DNA of 64,000 nucleotides, from positions 474,410 through 538,409 of the forward strand of contig WELA01000694.1 of the NCBI GenBank assembly GCA_009602735.1. The letters are read 5' to 3'. The notes below the pieces were generated by a model, which saw only the letters and a program-made list of their open reading frames with translations, made no database searches and was not told the origin of the DNA. Below, in pieces: positions 47,295 through 60,280 of the stretch. Both the position numbers and the translations under genes were made by a program. Numbering within the stretch: the stretch's first letter is position 1; each line of letters starts with the position of its first letter. The stretch comes from Mesotaenium endlicherianum. Taxonomy: Eukaryota > Streptophyta > Zygnematophyceae > Zygnematales > Mesotaeniaceae.

Positions 47295-49128
47295 ATGACA
47301 TGCACGCGGGGTTGTCTTGTCCCGAATAGCATGTGGGACGCGAGCTTGGAGACTCGTAGTGAAAAACAGAAGGTCAACCCCGCAGGAGTGTGGCAACAGC
47401 TTGACTCAGTCATGACCTGTCTGACTTCCTCCAAAGGAAACCTCTGTATGGAGCTTGAGCTTGTTAAAAGCAGCCAGATAACATCAAGTAACCAGCTCGT
47501 CGCAGAAGAGACAGAAAAACGTGTAAAAAAGGTGAGAGTTTTGAAGTTTTTATACGTTGAGGAAAGCTGATGTCAAGCCTGTCCGATTGCAGTCGTGTAC
47601 GACTGTCACATGTTTATGTCTTGGTGTACATGTTGTCGACATCCTGCAGAGGGCAAGGAAAACGAACCCTGGGCGACGCATGCTTGGGGGGCGAATTTAC
47701 GATTCTGAAATGGGGGAGACCTGCCACTGGTGTCGCCAGAAGACTTTGGAGCTGCACGTAAAATGCTCCAAGTAAGCTTCCATTTGCGCACATCCATCTT
47801 TGCACTCATTCATGGCCGTATCAAGCAATATAGCTACTACAGAACTTAAACGGCAGGTTCTATTGCAAGCACACTGCTGCTGCAGGCATGGCCTTCGACA
47901 AGCATCTCATCATTGTGATACATGCCATTCCACACCACTATGCATGAAGATTGTTTAAGTTGAGAAAAGTAACTGGTACCTGCGTTTCGGTGAAGTAAAC
48001 GACTGTTGCCGCGCTCCTGCATGAGGACTATCAAACGTATCTGGAGATCTGCAACTCGAGGAGTGAAAAGCTGCAGGAGATTAGATGACGCTCCACCTGA
48101 CGGGAGTCGAGAGGCGGGTGAAGAGCCATTTGGTGCACCTAGGAGCTGTCGATTGCTCGCTTTGGGTGAGCGAAGGCTGGGAGGGTGGTCGACAGAGCAG
48201 GGACGGCAGGCTGCTGCCCAGCGATTCCCTCAACCTTCATACGTTCTTATTCTATTTTCCCCTTCTTTTCCTCCTCTTGCTGCTGCCACGCAGACCGACG
48301 TGCAGAGTCAAGTTCTGCGGGTCGTGCCTGCGCAACCGCCACGGCGAGGAGATCAGAGAAGAGACAGAGGAAGGCGTGCTGTGGGTGTGCCCTGTGTGCA
48401 GAGGGGGCTGCGGCCCCGGCTGCAGCCGCTGGTGAATTACACTCCTTTCGCATTAGAATGTCAAAAACTTTGCTCGTAGAGTACGAAAAGTGAATCCCCT
48501 CCCACTACCCCCCCCCCNNNNNNNNNNNNNNNNNNNNNNNNNNNNNNNNNNNNNNNNNNNNNNNNNNNNNNNNNNNNNNNNNNNNNNNNNNNNNNNNNNN
48601 NNNNNNNNNNNNNNNNNNNNNNNNNNNNNNNNNNNNNNNNNNNNNNNNNNNNNNNNNNNNNNNNNNNNNNNNNNNNNNNNNNNNNNNNNNNNNNNNNNNN
48701 NNNNNNNNNNNNNNNNNNNNNNNNNNNNNNNNNNNNNNNNNNNNNNNNNNNNNNNNNNNNNNNNNNNNNNNNNNNNNNNNNNNNNNNNNNNNNNNNNNNN
48801 NNNNNNNNNNNNNNNNNNNNNNNNNNNNNNNNNNNNNNNNNNNNNNNNNNNNNNNNNNNNNNNNNNNNNNNNNNNNNNNNNNNNNNNNNNNNNNNNNNNN
48901 NNNNNNNNNNNNNNNNNNNNNNNNNNNNNNNNNNNNNNNNNNNNNNNNNNNNNNNNNNNNNNNNNNNNNNNNNNNNNNNNNNNNNNNNNNNNNNNNNNNN
49001 NNNNNNNNNNNNNNNNNNNNNNNNNNNNNNNNNNNNNNNCTACCCACCCCCCCCTTTGCCCCCCCTGTGGGCCCTTATTAAAGTTGAGGAGCTGAAAGAT
49101 GTGAGACTTCCCCCTCCCCTCCTTTTGC

Positions 49129-49175
<47 letters not shown>

Positions 49176-49891
49176 TTTCACCCTGGGGATTGGATGCTGT
49201 ACCTGTGTGCAGCTGCAATTGCGGGCCCTGTCGCATTAAGCGCAAGATGAAGCCAACTGGTCTTGTCTTGTATCGAGTACGGCAGGATGGCTTCAGCAAC
49301 GTGCACGACTGGCTCATCTTTCAGAAGCTGGGGGGCACGCCCGAGGCCATTGCTAAGAGGAAAGAGGGGAGGGGGTGGACCAAGGCGGGAGGATTGCTCT
49401 TGCAGCTGGAGGGGGGAGGCGACGAGGGCAGGAATGCTGCAGCTGAGGAGAGGGAGAGCATTGGGTGCCAAGCTCTAGCGCTGGCAGTGCAGGCTGGGGG
49501 GAGTGGCGTGCAGCAGGTGGAGGATGACATGGCAGAGGAAAACAGTGGGCAGGTGGCGGGTGCCAAGAGACGAGGAGGCCTGAGAGTGGAGAGACAAAAG
49601 AAGCGGAAGAGGAAGCATGCGGTGGGCCCTCCCGACTCTCTCTCTCAAATACTACTTGAGCTCGTTCCAGCCTTAGATGTCCCCGAGCTCCTGAGCAGCC
49701 TGGTTGACACGTGTGCATCGTGGCGGTGGCCGAGATGGCATGATCTGTGCGTGCATTTGCGATGCGTGGGCGTGCGTGTGCTTGCTGTAATAGCGGCAAG
49801 CAGCGTGCACTCTCCTGGAGAAGCCTCTTTACAGCTAGGGGCACCACTAAGTGTTCCCGACGATTCCTGCGCGGCGCCAGCGACTTTCTGA
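47295..49891 (+). CDS. CDCA7-type zf-4CXXC_R1 zinc-finger protein
   Basis: CDCA7 proteins act with the HELLS/DDM1 remodeller to maintain DNA methylation in heterochromatin. Exons: 47295-47531 (ATG two bases after a CAG, so an upstream exon is possible), 47650-47771, 48294-48431, and 49213 to TGA at 49891; phases 0, 2, 2 join across the N gap. Zinc region in order: 'GRIYDSEMGETCHWCRQKT', 'CGSCLRNRHGEEI', 'VLWVCPVCRGGC', 'CNCGPCRIKRKMKPTGLV', 'GFSNVHDWLIF'. The Arg of 'CLRNR', the Gly of 'CRGGC' and the Arg of 'CGPCR', the positions altered in human ICF syndrome, are kept. The Cys that animals have before 'xTG' is absent, as in plant versions. 'GPGCSR' makes the second half slightly longer than usual. 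The tail from about 49330 is Glu/Arg-rich with a basic nuclear-localisation-like 'RQKKRKRKHA'. The end could be spliced differently, even into the next gene. Confidence 0.83.
48518..49039. other. assembly gap of 522 N
   Basis: It begins after a C homopolymer and ends before C-rich sequence, inside an intron of the CDCA7-type gene. Exon phases on both sides fit, so no exon need be missing. Confidence 0.99.
49132..49171. repeat. (CT)n microsatellite serving as polypyrimidine tract
   Basis: About 20 CT units lie some 40 bases before the acceptor CAG at 49210-49212. Confidence 0.9.
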
Positions 49892-50168
49892 AGGACTGCT
49901 CTTGACGTCTTAGAGACTCTGTTCCCATAGGCTGCGGCTCCCCTCCTTCGGGCAGAGTGCATGCGCTGCTGCACGCACTCTTTCTCTGTCTGAGTTCGTG
50001 CCAAAGAACAGAACCTCATTGAACGCATTTACCTCAAAGTAAGGGATTCTTTTCCTGGGAGCTTCGAGGTGATCGAGGCAGGCCTGTCCGATGAGCGCGG
50101 CCGTCGTGAAAGGCTGGTGCTGACTGAATCGGTAGCCTTGACCTTGTGGACAGGAGGAGCTCGCTGGC

Positions 50169-53100
50169 ATGTGTCCCGCTGCTGCTAAAAGAGGGCGGCG
50201 CTGCCCCAATTATGACGGCTCGAGCTCAGAAGGGGAGTGGCAGGAGGGCTCGGACGACGCGGAGGAGGGCGACGAGTGGGATGAGCTGGCAGGCAAGGAT
50301 AGCAGGGACGAGGACGAGGACGAGGGAGGAGGAGGAGGAGCAGGAGGAAGAGATGGGGAGGAAGAGGAGGCCAAGGAAGGGCCTTTGTCCCTCCGGACCA
50401 AGCGTGCGCAGCAGCAGAGTGGTGGTAATGCCAGGCGCAGGAGAGCAGCGCCAGAGCAAAATCCAGGAGTTGCAGCCAATGCTAAGGTGAAGATAGAGGT
50501 GATGGATCTGCCGGCAGGCACAGGTTCTTGGGAATTGAGAAAATGCCAACAGGTCGGCGGCGGAGGGACAGCTGGCAGCCCTTTAGGGGCAGCGAAGAGG
50601 CCACGCCGTAATACTGATGCAGAACCCGACTGCTGTCGAGGACACGGGGATGCGCGGCGTACGATCCCGGAGGAGGAGCAGGAGCAGCCGCGAGTGCCAG
50701 CTGGCGACAAACCTAAGATGGCCAGCACACAGCCCAAGGTACAGCTGTCAAAGGGTCCTCCTCCTCTTCCTCCTCCTCCTTTTCCGCTGGAAAATGCCCT
50801 GCCCCTCGCCCTACTTATCATCCAGGGCTAGCATGTGAGAGTGCATCAGTGATTCATCTTGTTCATGACGAGGAGCAGGAGCAGGAGCAGGGAGGAGCTG
50901 GGCATGGTTGCATGTTAGCTGAGGATTTCGTCATTGGCAGAGCTGGGCGGGCTCGTCGTCGCAGGCTCTCGTGAAAGTACCCCCCCCCCCCCAGGCAGAC
51001 GCAGCTGATGGAATGTCAAGTGGCACGCCCCCAAGGCAGGAGCAGTAGCGGGAGAGCAAGACTCGGGGCGGCGGGTTTCGCTTGAGGCCGAGAGCAGCTT
51101 GCTGGGCCCGGCAGCGGCCGGGGAACCGGAAGGAGCAGAGAGTCTTCCTCCCCTCCGGTCCTTGTGTCCCCGTCAACCTTACGTCCCCGTCTTAAAACCC
51201 AAACCTTGACGCGGGTGCGGAGTGCTGAGCCCAGCCCCAAAGCCCAGAGCCTGGCGCCGAAACCAAGACCAAGTCATGCAGGCGAAGCACATGCAGGGAC
51301 CCCATCAAGGGACCCTGGTTGGTGCCAGGCAGAGGACCCGAAAGCGCAAGCTTCCTGAACCGTGTGCCCTGCTCTGTCTGCTCGGGAGCAGGAGGCAGCT
51401 GCTGCCGACCCGGCCCCTCCCCTGCCGCCCGGGAAGCTCCCCCCCGGCGTCGGCAGGGACGAAGGATATGGCGCCTTGCTGGCGCAGGAGCTCCAGCGGG
51501 CCTACGACGCCCGGGAGCTGGCGCGGCTGAGGTTCGAGTTCCGCAAGAGGAACAAGCAGGACAGGCACCGGGAGACGCGCCAGGGGGGGCTGCTGGTGCC
51601 CACGGACGTGGATGCCAAGTCCTACGCGGACTCTTTTCCCGGTATGTATGTTGCTGTGGCCGCGGCTGTAACTTTCCCAGGAGGGGAGGTGGGGGAGGGA
51701 AAGAGAAGGAGGAGGGGGAGGGTGAGGGGGAGGGGGGAGAGAGAGGGTCTGGAGTTTGTGAAATTGGCTGTGTTAAACTTGTAGGCGGACAGCGTGCTTG
51801 GGTATGGCGGCACGCCCTGCGGCGGAGATCGTGAAACAGATGCGACGACGGGGATGCTCTTGCATTGCTGCATGTGGTCTTCTTCTCTCTGTTGCGCAAC
51901 TCTGTGCCCGTCGTCCGCCTGCAACAGCCGAGTGCAGCTGGCTGGCTGCTGCTCCGCTTGCGCACTGAAATCGGCTGCTGCGCTGTCGCCGGGCCGCGCG
52001 GAGGGGCTTTTCTGACCTTCGTGAGGTGATGGTGCGCGTGTGTCTTGTCCGCAGACTTGGAGAAGAAGCAGCTGGAGGCGGCAGCAGCGGCAGCAGGAGG
52101 AGCAGCGCAGGCGGAGGAGCTGGCGCTGCTGAGGGGCTTCTTCTTCTGGATCAAGGTGCCCTGCCTGAGAGCGCGCCCCCCCTCTCCCCCTTGCGCACCG
52201 TCTATCTGGACTGCCTCCTGCACCTGCTGTCGGGCGAGCATGAATGTCCTCTGTGGTGCACGCCCACTGTGTGGGGTCCAGCTGCTGCTGCTGCTGCCCA
52301 TATGTACCTCCTCTTTCTCTCCCTCTCTCGCTCTCGCTGCGCGTTTGCACGCAGATGGCAACAGGTGAGGTGATTGCATGCACTGCTTCCAGCAAGCTGG
52401 TAGTCTGCCGTCACTGAAGACGTGGGAACACTAAGTGTGATCACAATGAAAGTTTTGCCCCACCAGAAGCTTCATTTGTTCTAAGCGTGTGTAACGGTGA
52501 GCTGCAGCGAGCGCGTGTGTGAGGCCGTCAGGTACGTGCAATCTGACCTGGCTTGTACGACGCCCCCCTGCAGCGGCAGCTGGTGGGCGTAGCCTGCGAA
52601 ACCTAGACGCACAAAGTGAGGTGTTTGGGTTTAGATTAAGGACTCAGACTCTTGTCCAGTTATCGGAGACCCAGAGTGCTTGGCAGGGCATGGGGCCGTG
52701 GTCCAGACGATTCTGTATGCACGTGTATGCACGCAAACACGACGTCCGTCGTCCTTCTATGCTGCCGCAAGCCATCCTGCCACCCAACATGTGCGCAACG
52801 GCGTCGTCCACCATCAAGTCATCCACGGCATCATTGGCAGGCATGCTGCCCCTGCCCCTCGCCAGGCCTGCCTGCCTGCCTGCTTCACTGACATGCCTGG
52901 CTTGCTGGCTCTTGTTTCTTGGCTTTCGCCCCTCTGCCCTCTCGCACGGCAACCACCGCAGCACCTCGTGAGGAAGGACGCCTTCAAGCCGTGGGCTCCG
53001 CAGTGCACGTCGCTGGAGGTGGAAGCGGACTTTGAGGTGCCCCCTACACCCCATCTGCCCCCTCTTTCTCTCCCTGATTCACCCTCCCCCCCTTCTCTCT

Positions 53101-56100
53101 CTTCCCTCTCTTCTCTCTCTCACTTGTCCTCTCTATCTGGCTCTTTCTCTCCTCCTCTCTCTGTCGTCTTCTTCCCTCTTTGAAACTCATGCCTTCAGAC
53201 GTCTTGCTCTTGGTCCCCCTGCAACTCATCGCGTATGTCCAGGGTACTCAATCCTACATTTAGGAATGCACGGGGGCGAATGCGTGTGGTTCAAGGAAAT
53301 GACGTCTTTATTTGGATCATCAACTACGGTACCTATCACAGGGGTGTGTTGGCAATGACTCCTTTCCAGTATAAACTCCCTAGAGATATCGAGTTGCATG
53401 TTGTCCCCCCTTTTGAAGTGGCTGGATGAAATGTTAGCTACCGTGACAAGAAGCGTGGCTCTGGAAGGAAGAGCGAGCGCATTTGCTTGCGTGCGGGTGC
53501 TTGTGCATGTGCGCACATGGCGCGTGCGAGTGCAGGCGTGGGTGCATGCATGGGTGTGTGCGCACATGTGGTTGTGCCTGCGTAAGTCTACGCTCACAAA
53601 TTCCTCTGTGCATTGAGGGTCAAAGCTCAGTGTCTTAGTGACGTCCAGATGGACTTTGACGTTGGCGTTTATTGTGACATCATCCTGGTGTTGGTCTTGC
53701 TGGTGCCGTGGAGCAGGTGCTGGCAGAAGTGCGCGTGCTGGATGGCCGCACCGCCCCTGCAAGCAAGCTCGCGCTCGTGCACGCCGTCAAATGCGAGCCC
53801 CACGACTTGGACTGCTCTCTTCCTCCTCCTCTTCCCAACATTCCTCCCCACCCGTCTGGTTCTCTCCCTCCTCCTCCGGCTCCACCTGCTCCTCCTCCGG
53901 CTCCTGCCCTCCCTGCCCCTCTCGCTCCTGCTCTCACACCAACTCCCGCTCCTGCTCTTGCTCCTGCTCCGGCTCCAGCTCCTGCTCCTCTGCTTGTTCC
54001 TGTTCCCGCTCCTTCTCGCCCCCAGATGCCGCCACAGCTAGCAGCCTGCTCAAGGAAAGACTCAGGCCTCCTGAAGGCCGTCAAGCAGGAGCCAGATCAG
54101 CTGCAGCAGCAATTTGCCCCCCCCCCCGAGTGGATTGCTGTGCCCCGGCGTACCTCTGATCCGCTGAGCGAGCCGCAGCAGTGCCAGGACGTCTCCAAGC
54201 TGTACCCTCCCGTGGTGCGGGTGAAGGCGGAGGCGGTGGACTGCGCTGCCCTTGTTCTCCCCGCACCTGCTCCCGCGCCGCCCGTACAGCTGTCCTCTGC
54301 AGACCTCGCAAACGTACCCCCCCCCCCCCTTCTCCCCCAATCCCAATCCCCGTCGCATGTGCTGAACATCCCCCGCCATACACATGCCCTAGCCCCTGGC
54401 CTCCCAACCTCAAAACCTTATCGCTTGCGAGACTATGTTGCAAGGCAGGCCCACAACCGCGACTGCCTCTGGGGCTGCTTGGCACGTGGTAGTCGGTCAA
54501 GCCCTCTGGGGGGGTGCGTGTGCTGCGCTCTCTGCACTCTCTCTCTGCGTCCTATCTTGGTCTGTCTTCCCGCATGCTTTTCCGGCTGCCTGGCTGTCAT
54601 ACGGGAGATCGAGACATGCACGCCTTCCCAACCCGACACGCCCCCGGCCAGGCGTTGTGCGTCGTGCGTGCGTTGTCTGTTGCCGCTCCGTACTCACCTG
54701 TGGTTCATGCGGACTCCAGGCTGCTGGGCCCTGAGGGTCACTGTCAGCCAGTCTCGCCAGACGGCCTGGCCTGGCTGGCCGGCCAAGCGCAGCCTCAAGT
54801 CCAACAATGGATCATAGTTCCAGGTCTGAGCGCCTGCATGGTGGTCAGGAGAGGAGAGTAGTAAACTTCCAGGCTTCTTAGGCATGGTACTTGAGGTCCT
54901 GTGCCAGTGGGGTTAGGGGGTTGCAGCAACCAGCTTCTGAAAGCAGCAGGGGGCGGGGTGAGGGTGTCGCCTCTGGGCTTCGTGGGCTCCTTCCTTCCAA
55001 CCTTCATGCGCACCGCTTGCGTGCCCAGGCGTCTCAGGTAGAGTGGGATGTGACAAGAGATGAGCTTACGATGTTTGGTTTGGGTACCTTTGCATGCTCT
55101 GGGTGCACACACCACTCGGACTCGGCTACGTACTCGTACTCACACACGTTCTTTCTCTCCCTCCCTCTCCCTCTCTCTCTCTCACGCACACATCTTGAGG
55201 ACTCTTTACTCGCTTGTTGCAGAAGTTGCAGGCAACTGGCAAGGGGAATGATGTGCAGGCGCAGTCAAACGCGCGTGCGCGCGTGCGCACACATACACAC
55301 ACACACATAGAGGGAGAGAAGGAGGAGAGGGACATTTGTCACGTGCACAAGAGGGATGACTCAGCCAGTTCCAAGTGTTAGAGCTCTCCAGCAAAACCTC
55401 AGCACTATCACTGAATGCAGCATGCCTGAATCCTCCGGATTTTGTCACGCCCCATGTGCATCCTGCTGCTCTGTCTGTACGTGACTGCAGCCGGAGTCGA
55501 GTGCACCACCTGACTTGTTTGAAATTCGTTCCGAGGCGGACTGCGAGTCTGCTCTCTCAAAGCGCCAGCTGTTCCCCTCGTCGTTAGCAGATGCATCCGC
55601 ATCTGGACGAGCCTCCACCCCTCCGCGCGACCGCAGCTGCGCACCCCCCTTGGGAGAGGGCATCGGAGTGCGCGTGTCGGTATGCACCCCCCCTCCCTCC
55701 GCCGCACCATTTGCCTTCTTCTCTCTCCCTCCCTCCCTCCCTTTCTCCCACTTTTCCTCCTTGTTGTGTTTTGAGCCGGCCTGCAGGAGGGATTGTGGGC
55801 ACTTGTATCCATTGCTGAGGTTAGCATTTGCAATGGATGCTGAATCTGCTTGAGCCAGATGATTAGACGGGAAGTTTGCACAGGCACACGTGCTCGGCCT
55901 TATCGCATGCCATCTGGCGCGCGCCTGTGCCGTGTATGACAGTTTCTGCAGCTGCAATTGTCCACGCCGACTCTGGCAGAGGCCAAGGGGGAGGTCTTTC
56001 AACTTACATTCGGACCAGAGTGGTTTTGGGAACAAGTCCGGCTGCTGGATCTTTGTGGTTGTGAATGCACGCCCACAGCTGCAGGGCAGGAAAATGTAAT

Positions 56101-56457
56101 CATGCCTGCCACCTCCCCTCCTTGTCTTATCTGCTGTGTCCATGTGACCGTCCTGCCGCCCGGCAAGTTCTACCTGCCGCCCCCGCTTTACAGGAACACG
56201 CGTTTCCGAATCCCCTTTGTTTCTCGACGGCTGTGCAGGTGTTGTGGCCCGAGGGCATCGTCGAGGGCGTGGACATCGACACGTGGTACGTCGGCACCAT
56301 CGGCAAGTTTGACCAGGTCAAGAAGTATCACCTTGTGTTGTACGACGATGGAGATAGGGAGTGGGAGGACCTTCAAGACGGCTCTGGCACAGAGTGGAGA
56401 ATTGGAGATATTCACAGTGCGAAATTCAAGTGGGATCCCCGAGATCGATGCTCGTGA
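50169..56457 (+). CDS. multi-exon acidic/proline-rich protein ending in a Tudor-like domain
   Basis: Exons with matching phases: 50169-50738, 51392-51641, 52055-52155, 52962-53036, 53717-54313, 55491-55679, 55952-56095, 56239-56457 (TGA), about 714 codons. Exon 1 has an Asp/Glu-rich stretch ('EEGDEWDELAGKDSRDEDED'). Exon 2 has a charged helix ('LAQELQRAYDARELARLRFE'). Exon 5 is dominated by Pro/Ala repeats. The last exon has 'VLWPEGIVEGVDIDTWYVGT' and 'YHLVLYDDGDREWEDLQDG', a Tudor/Royal-family-like barrel with the usual W-Y-x-G and V-x-Y-D-D-G-D elements. Such domains bind methylated histone tails. Four SUMO-type psi-K-x-E sites recur (VKIE, VKCE, VKQE, VKAE). I do not recognise the rest. 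A small exon may be missed between 52155 and 52962, and the 5' end could belong to the CDCA7-type gene upstream. Confidence 0.62.
53830..54015 (+). repeat. coding (CTCCTG)n-type proline/alanine repeat
   Basis: Imperfect CTCCTGCTC and CTCCGGCTC units encode a run of Pro, Ala and Leu in exon 5 of the Tudor-domain gene. The length is probably variable between strains. Confidence 0.8.
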
Positions 56458-59400
56458 TAAACATGAGTCCCATGTGTACTATTGCAAAGTAGGGATGCAA
56501 ATGTAGGGAAGAACAAGTGCAGGCTAGGGAGAATAAGGGGGCTCATATCTAAGCCATTTGATAGTCATCTGGCAGTATGAGCCCCCAAGAAACTTAGGAT
56601 ATTTCTCGACTAGTTAATTATGTTCAAACACAATTGACTCAAACATCCTCTGTAACACCACGCATGGCGCGATCATGTGGACATTGGTTTGATCGATGGG
56701 ACTACTGTGGCTCGTGGAGGATACTAGGCATTTTATGGCATGAACTACTCTCTTGCCGTAATTTTAGAAAACCCACCTGAAAGAATCCGCTATTATGACT
56801 TTCAAGTAATGGATGCCTCTAGTGTTTTGTATGCATGGCTCAGAAATCGTGGCTGCATATAATGCTGCATGTTGTGTGTTCCTGCTTAGTGTGCTTAGTG
56901 TGGTTGCAGATGATGATATTTATGTACTCCAAAGAATCAAATTACTTCTTGTAAGCGCAACGCGTTACATAGTTGCATGATCAGTGGTTATAAGGTGTAG
57001 CATGAACTTCAATCACCTATTGCTGGTCTCATGGTGCTTCCACCTTTGCAATAAGAGCAGATAGTCTTTTCTTTGTTAGTTGGCTCATTTGGAGATATGG
57101 ACAAGAAAGACCTTGTCGAAATGTACCTTGATTAAAACTTACCTTAGACTATGCTTGTCCTCGATCCACCAGAGTCGTAGATCCATAATCCAAATCTGAA
57201 ACATGGTGTTCTCTGCTCTCTTAGTCTTTAGATCACTCCTTAATTCATGGCGAATGTATTGCATGTAGATTGGCTTACGCTTTCAAGTATAATAAAATCT
57301 TGATGCAATCTGCACATCCAATTACGTATCGTTTCAGGACATATGAATAAGGTAAGTGAAACCAAGAAATCCACAACTTTGTTTCTGTATGACTTGGGAG
57401 TGTTGCTTGCAGTCGTATAATTGTCATGGTATACATAGCACAAAAAGTCACGGCTAATAGCCGTTTCTATGAGAAAATGTGAGAAATGATTTCCTTCAGC
57501 ATATCTCTCAAACATGTGATTGGCACTGTGGCCACAAGCGCCCAACTTATTCTCCATACGTCTTTGTTCTTGCTCAATCAGAGTACCAATTGGTGTCTTT
57601 GATAATTAAGTCATGATTTATTTGCTCGGGGTTGATGCACCAATGCCAAACTACAAGTATGTGAAGGTCCACCTAGAACCACCATATTGCATTTTCCGTT
57701 TCATATTCATAAATTGCCCTTTTCTAGATTTTCAAGTCATAGAAATGTAATGCATTGAGCCACCTTCTGAACGCAATCAATTTTGTCATTTGAACAGATA
57801 TCGAAGGAGATATATAAAATTATGTGAAAGCTACCAACCAACCCTTAGCGCGGCCTAGTGTGAACGCTCCAAGGCCCATGACGCTACTCATCGATCCCAA
57901 AGGACACACATTGGGACTCTTTGCTCTGGCCACTGTAAGCTGGCCCTTAGCTGTTCACGACTTCTGAGGAATTGGAAACTAACACAGATGCCACCATTTT
58001 GTGTGCTCTTCGCACGCTTGTAGTTTTTGTCTCAATTTTGCACTAGAATCTCCTAGCAGATATAATCTACAAGTTCTCTAACTTTCTGGCTGGAAATTTA
58101 TTCGGGAATTCCTGAGTTCTAGTTTTTTATGGTACAAAGCATGAGAGTGGGAGCAAAGATCTTCAAGCGTCGGCAGAAGCGTGCCTCCTCGAGCTCCTTG
58201 TGGCCTTGAGAACTCACTCCTTCTTCTTTGCACCTTCCTCCTCCTTCCTTCTGCTCTTCTCTTCCTTCTTTTTGCTTTAAAAATTTGCGAGAGAGAATGA
58301 GCGAAGTGTGTGCAAGGCTCGAGCTTTACCCAGGCACCTGCATGCATGCACCCTCGAAGTCATCCTTTGCTTACCTTATGTCGAGTAGGTTAACATGCAT
58401 GCTATCCTCGTAACTCTCGCGCGTCACAACTTTACCTCTCGCTCAGTGTCCACGCTGACGTGAGTTTTAAAACCACGTCCATGTCGTGGCAGTGCCATCA
58501 TGGCAATGGTGACAGTGGACCATGGGATGAGGTGGCCTATCATCTCAACTTTGCCTGACTTCGCATCTGCTCTGCTGGCATGGCCCTTGCCTGCCCTTGC
58601 CCACTCTTGCCAGCCCTTGCCAGCCCTTGCAACTCTGCATGATTCGGTAGCTGCAAGCGTGGCCTTTGCAAGCCTCTGTGGGGTTAACCTTGCAGCCGAT
58701 CTGGCGGCAAATCTTCACCCATTCCTGGCTGTCGGGTTTGACCAGGTTTGGGTGTGGTCACACCTTACGTGTGACCGACGGAACGCGTGTTCAACACTAA
58801 CTTCTATTGTCTGCAGAGCTGGTCGGTGGGTCTGTTATATGACCGTCCGTACCTGAGGGCGCTGTGACTTCTGCCACGCGTGCTGCACCGTCCAGTAGCT
58901 CGTCAGTCGCGACCAGTCGCGACGTAGCAACAAAGACTTCAAAATATATCAAACTGTGATGGCAAAGCACACATGCAGTCAGCATGCAGTGGAGGATCGA
59001 ACACATGTGACAGCAACCTCGCAGAATATGGAGTCGGGACAAGTCGGGACGTTGAGGAACGTTATGCCGGACGGCATACCTGGCGCTGCCTGGAGCTGCC
59101 TGGATCTGCCTGGGGCTGCTTTGAAATGTTTTTGGGAAGGTCAGGACCAGGCCCCAGGATTCGACAAAAGTCGCGGATTTCGGAAAATTTCGGAAACATT
59201 CTCTGGCCTGCTCTGGGCGACGGCCAGGGTTCGAGAACACCCGACAAAATTTGGTTGGATTTGTTTAATGGCGTAATGACATCCCACGACAATTATAAAG
59301 GGAAATAGAAAATTCTGGGCTTTTATGCGACATCCGCTCCCAATGACCAGGATTTCTTTCGACATAATCTAAGATTTTACATGATTTTAAAACATCCAAA

Positions 59401-60280
59401 AAAGCAAATACCCTAAAATATATCTCGAATCCTGGGGCCTGGTCAGGACTCGGGACTCAGGAGCAGTCAGGAGCGTAATTGGGCGGGACTCAGCCTTCAG
59501 GACCATAGGATTCTGCATGGAGATTCCCAAGTCTATTGCAGGCTGTATCTGGCGAAAGCCTGAGAGGCTAGAGTAAAGGCTGGTCTCAGAGGCGATTATA
59601 CAAGCAAATACAGAAGCTTGCATGTAGTCACTAGTCGCCACTGCCTAGTATTCTTGAGCAGATATTTCAAGTCGTAACCAGTTTAATCGAAGTTTGAAGG
59701 TGGAAGTTTGAAGTTTGAAAGATGCGGTTCTGACTTCCGTATCTCTTTTCATGTCAGTCTCAACGATGGGTGCGACAGGGGACCAGTTCCATGTATTTTT
59801 GATTGGATACATACTACCACGTGTGATCGACCAAAAGCAATTTCCAATATAAGCTTGTCGTTACTGGATCATGAACTAAACCTGCAGGCGTATTTATGAT
59901 ATCGTTCTGTTGCAAAGCCACTGCCAGGAGCATCAGGGCAGTGGCCGGAGGCCTGCTTACATACCACTTACGCAACCGCGGGATTTGGCGATCGGCTTGC
60001 CATTCTGCTGTCGTTAGTGGATTTGCGCCAAGTGCAGAACTGCCGTTGGAATCACTGCCGTGCAAAAGAAGTGGGGAAGTGAACTTCTACCCCTAGCACG
60101 TCATGTACCGGTGACAACCATTGGCAGCTGTTCCTTCCTAGTGCGTGAACTTTTTGAGAACACAGCAAAGCGACTTCCGAGTTTCGAGTTTCGACGGTGC
60201 CTCTCGAGTCCCTCTCTTACTTAGTCCTTCTCTTAGTCCTTGAACGCTCCAGTTTATTCCGTGCCTTCCTTTTTAGAACT
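56458..60280. other. long intergenic stretch, no gene recognised
   Basis: Nothing between 56.5 and 58.4 kb resembles a gene; the frames are short. At 58.5-58.9 kb a 118-codon frame with CTTGCC repeats has no family likeness. Short CTGCCTGGA units lie at 59087-59118, and a 25-bp inverted repeat frames 59139-59449. The promoter of the next gene should lie before 60280. Confidence 0.5.
59139..59449. repeat. inverted repeat pair framing about 260 bp
   Basis: ACCAGGCCCCAGGATTCGA at the left and TCGAATCCTGGGGCCTGGT at the right are exact complements; the match is near 25 bp in all. It may be the rest of a small inverted-repeat element. Confidence 0.6.

Noticed and set aside
49910-50209. Minus-strand 99-codon frame between the CDCA7-type and Tudor-domain genes
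   Set aside because: No family resemblance, no start or splice support; overlaps the likely 5' region of the downstream gene.
51192-52379. 395-codon open frame on the minus strand
   Set aside because: Ser/Pro/Arg/Ala-rich shadow of GC-rich DNA; the plus strand has exons with matching phases at 51392-51641 and 52055-52155.
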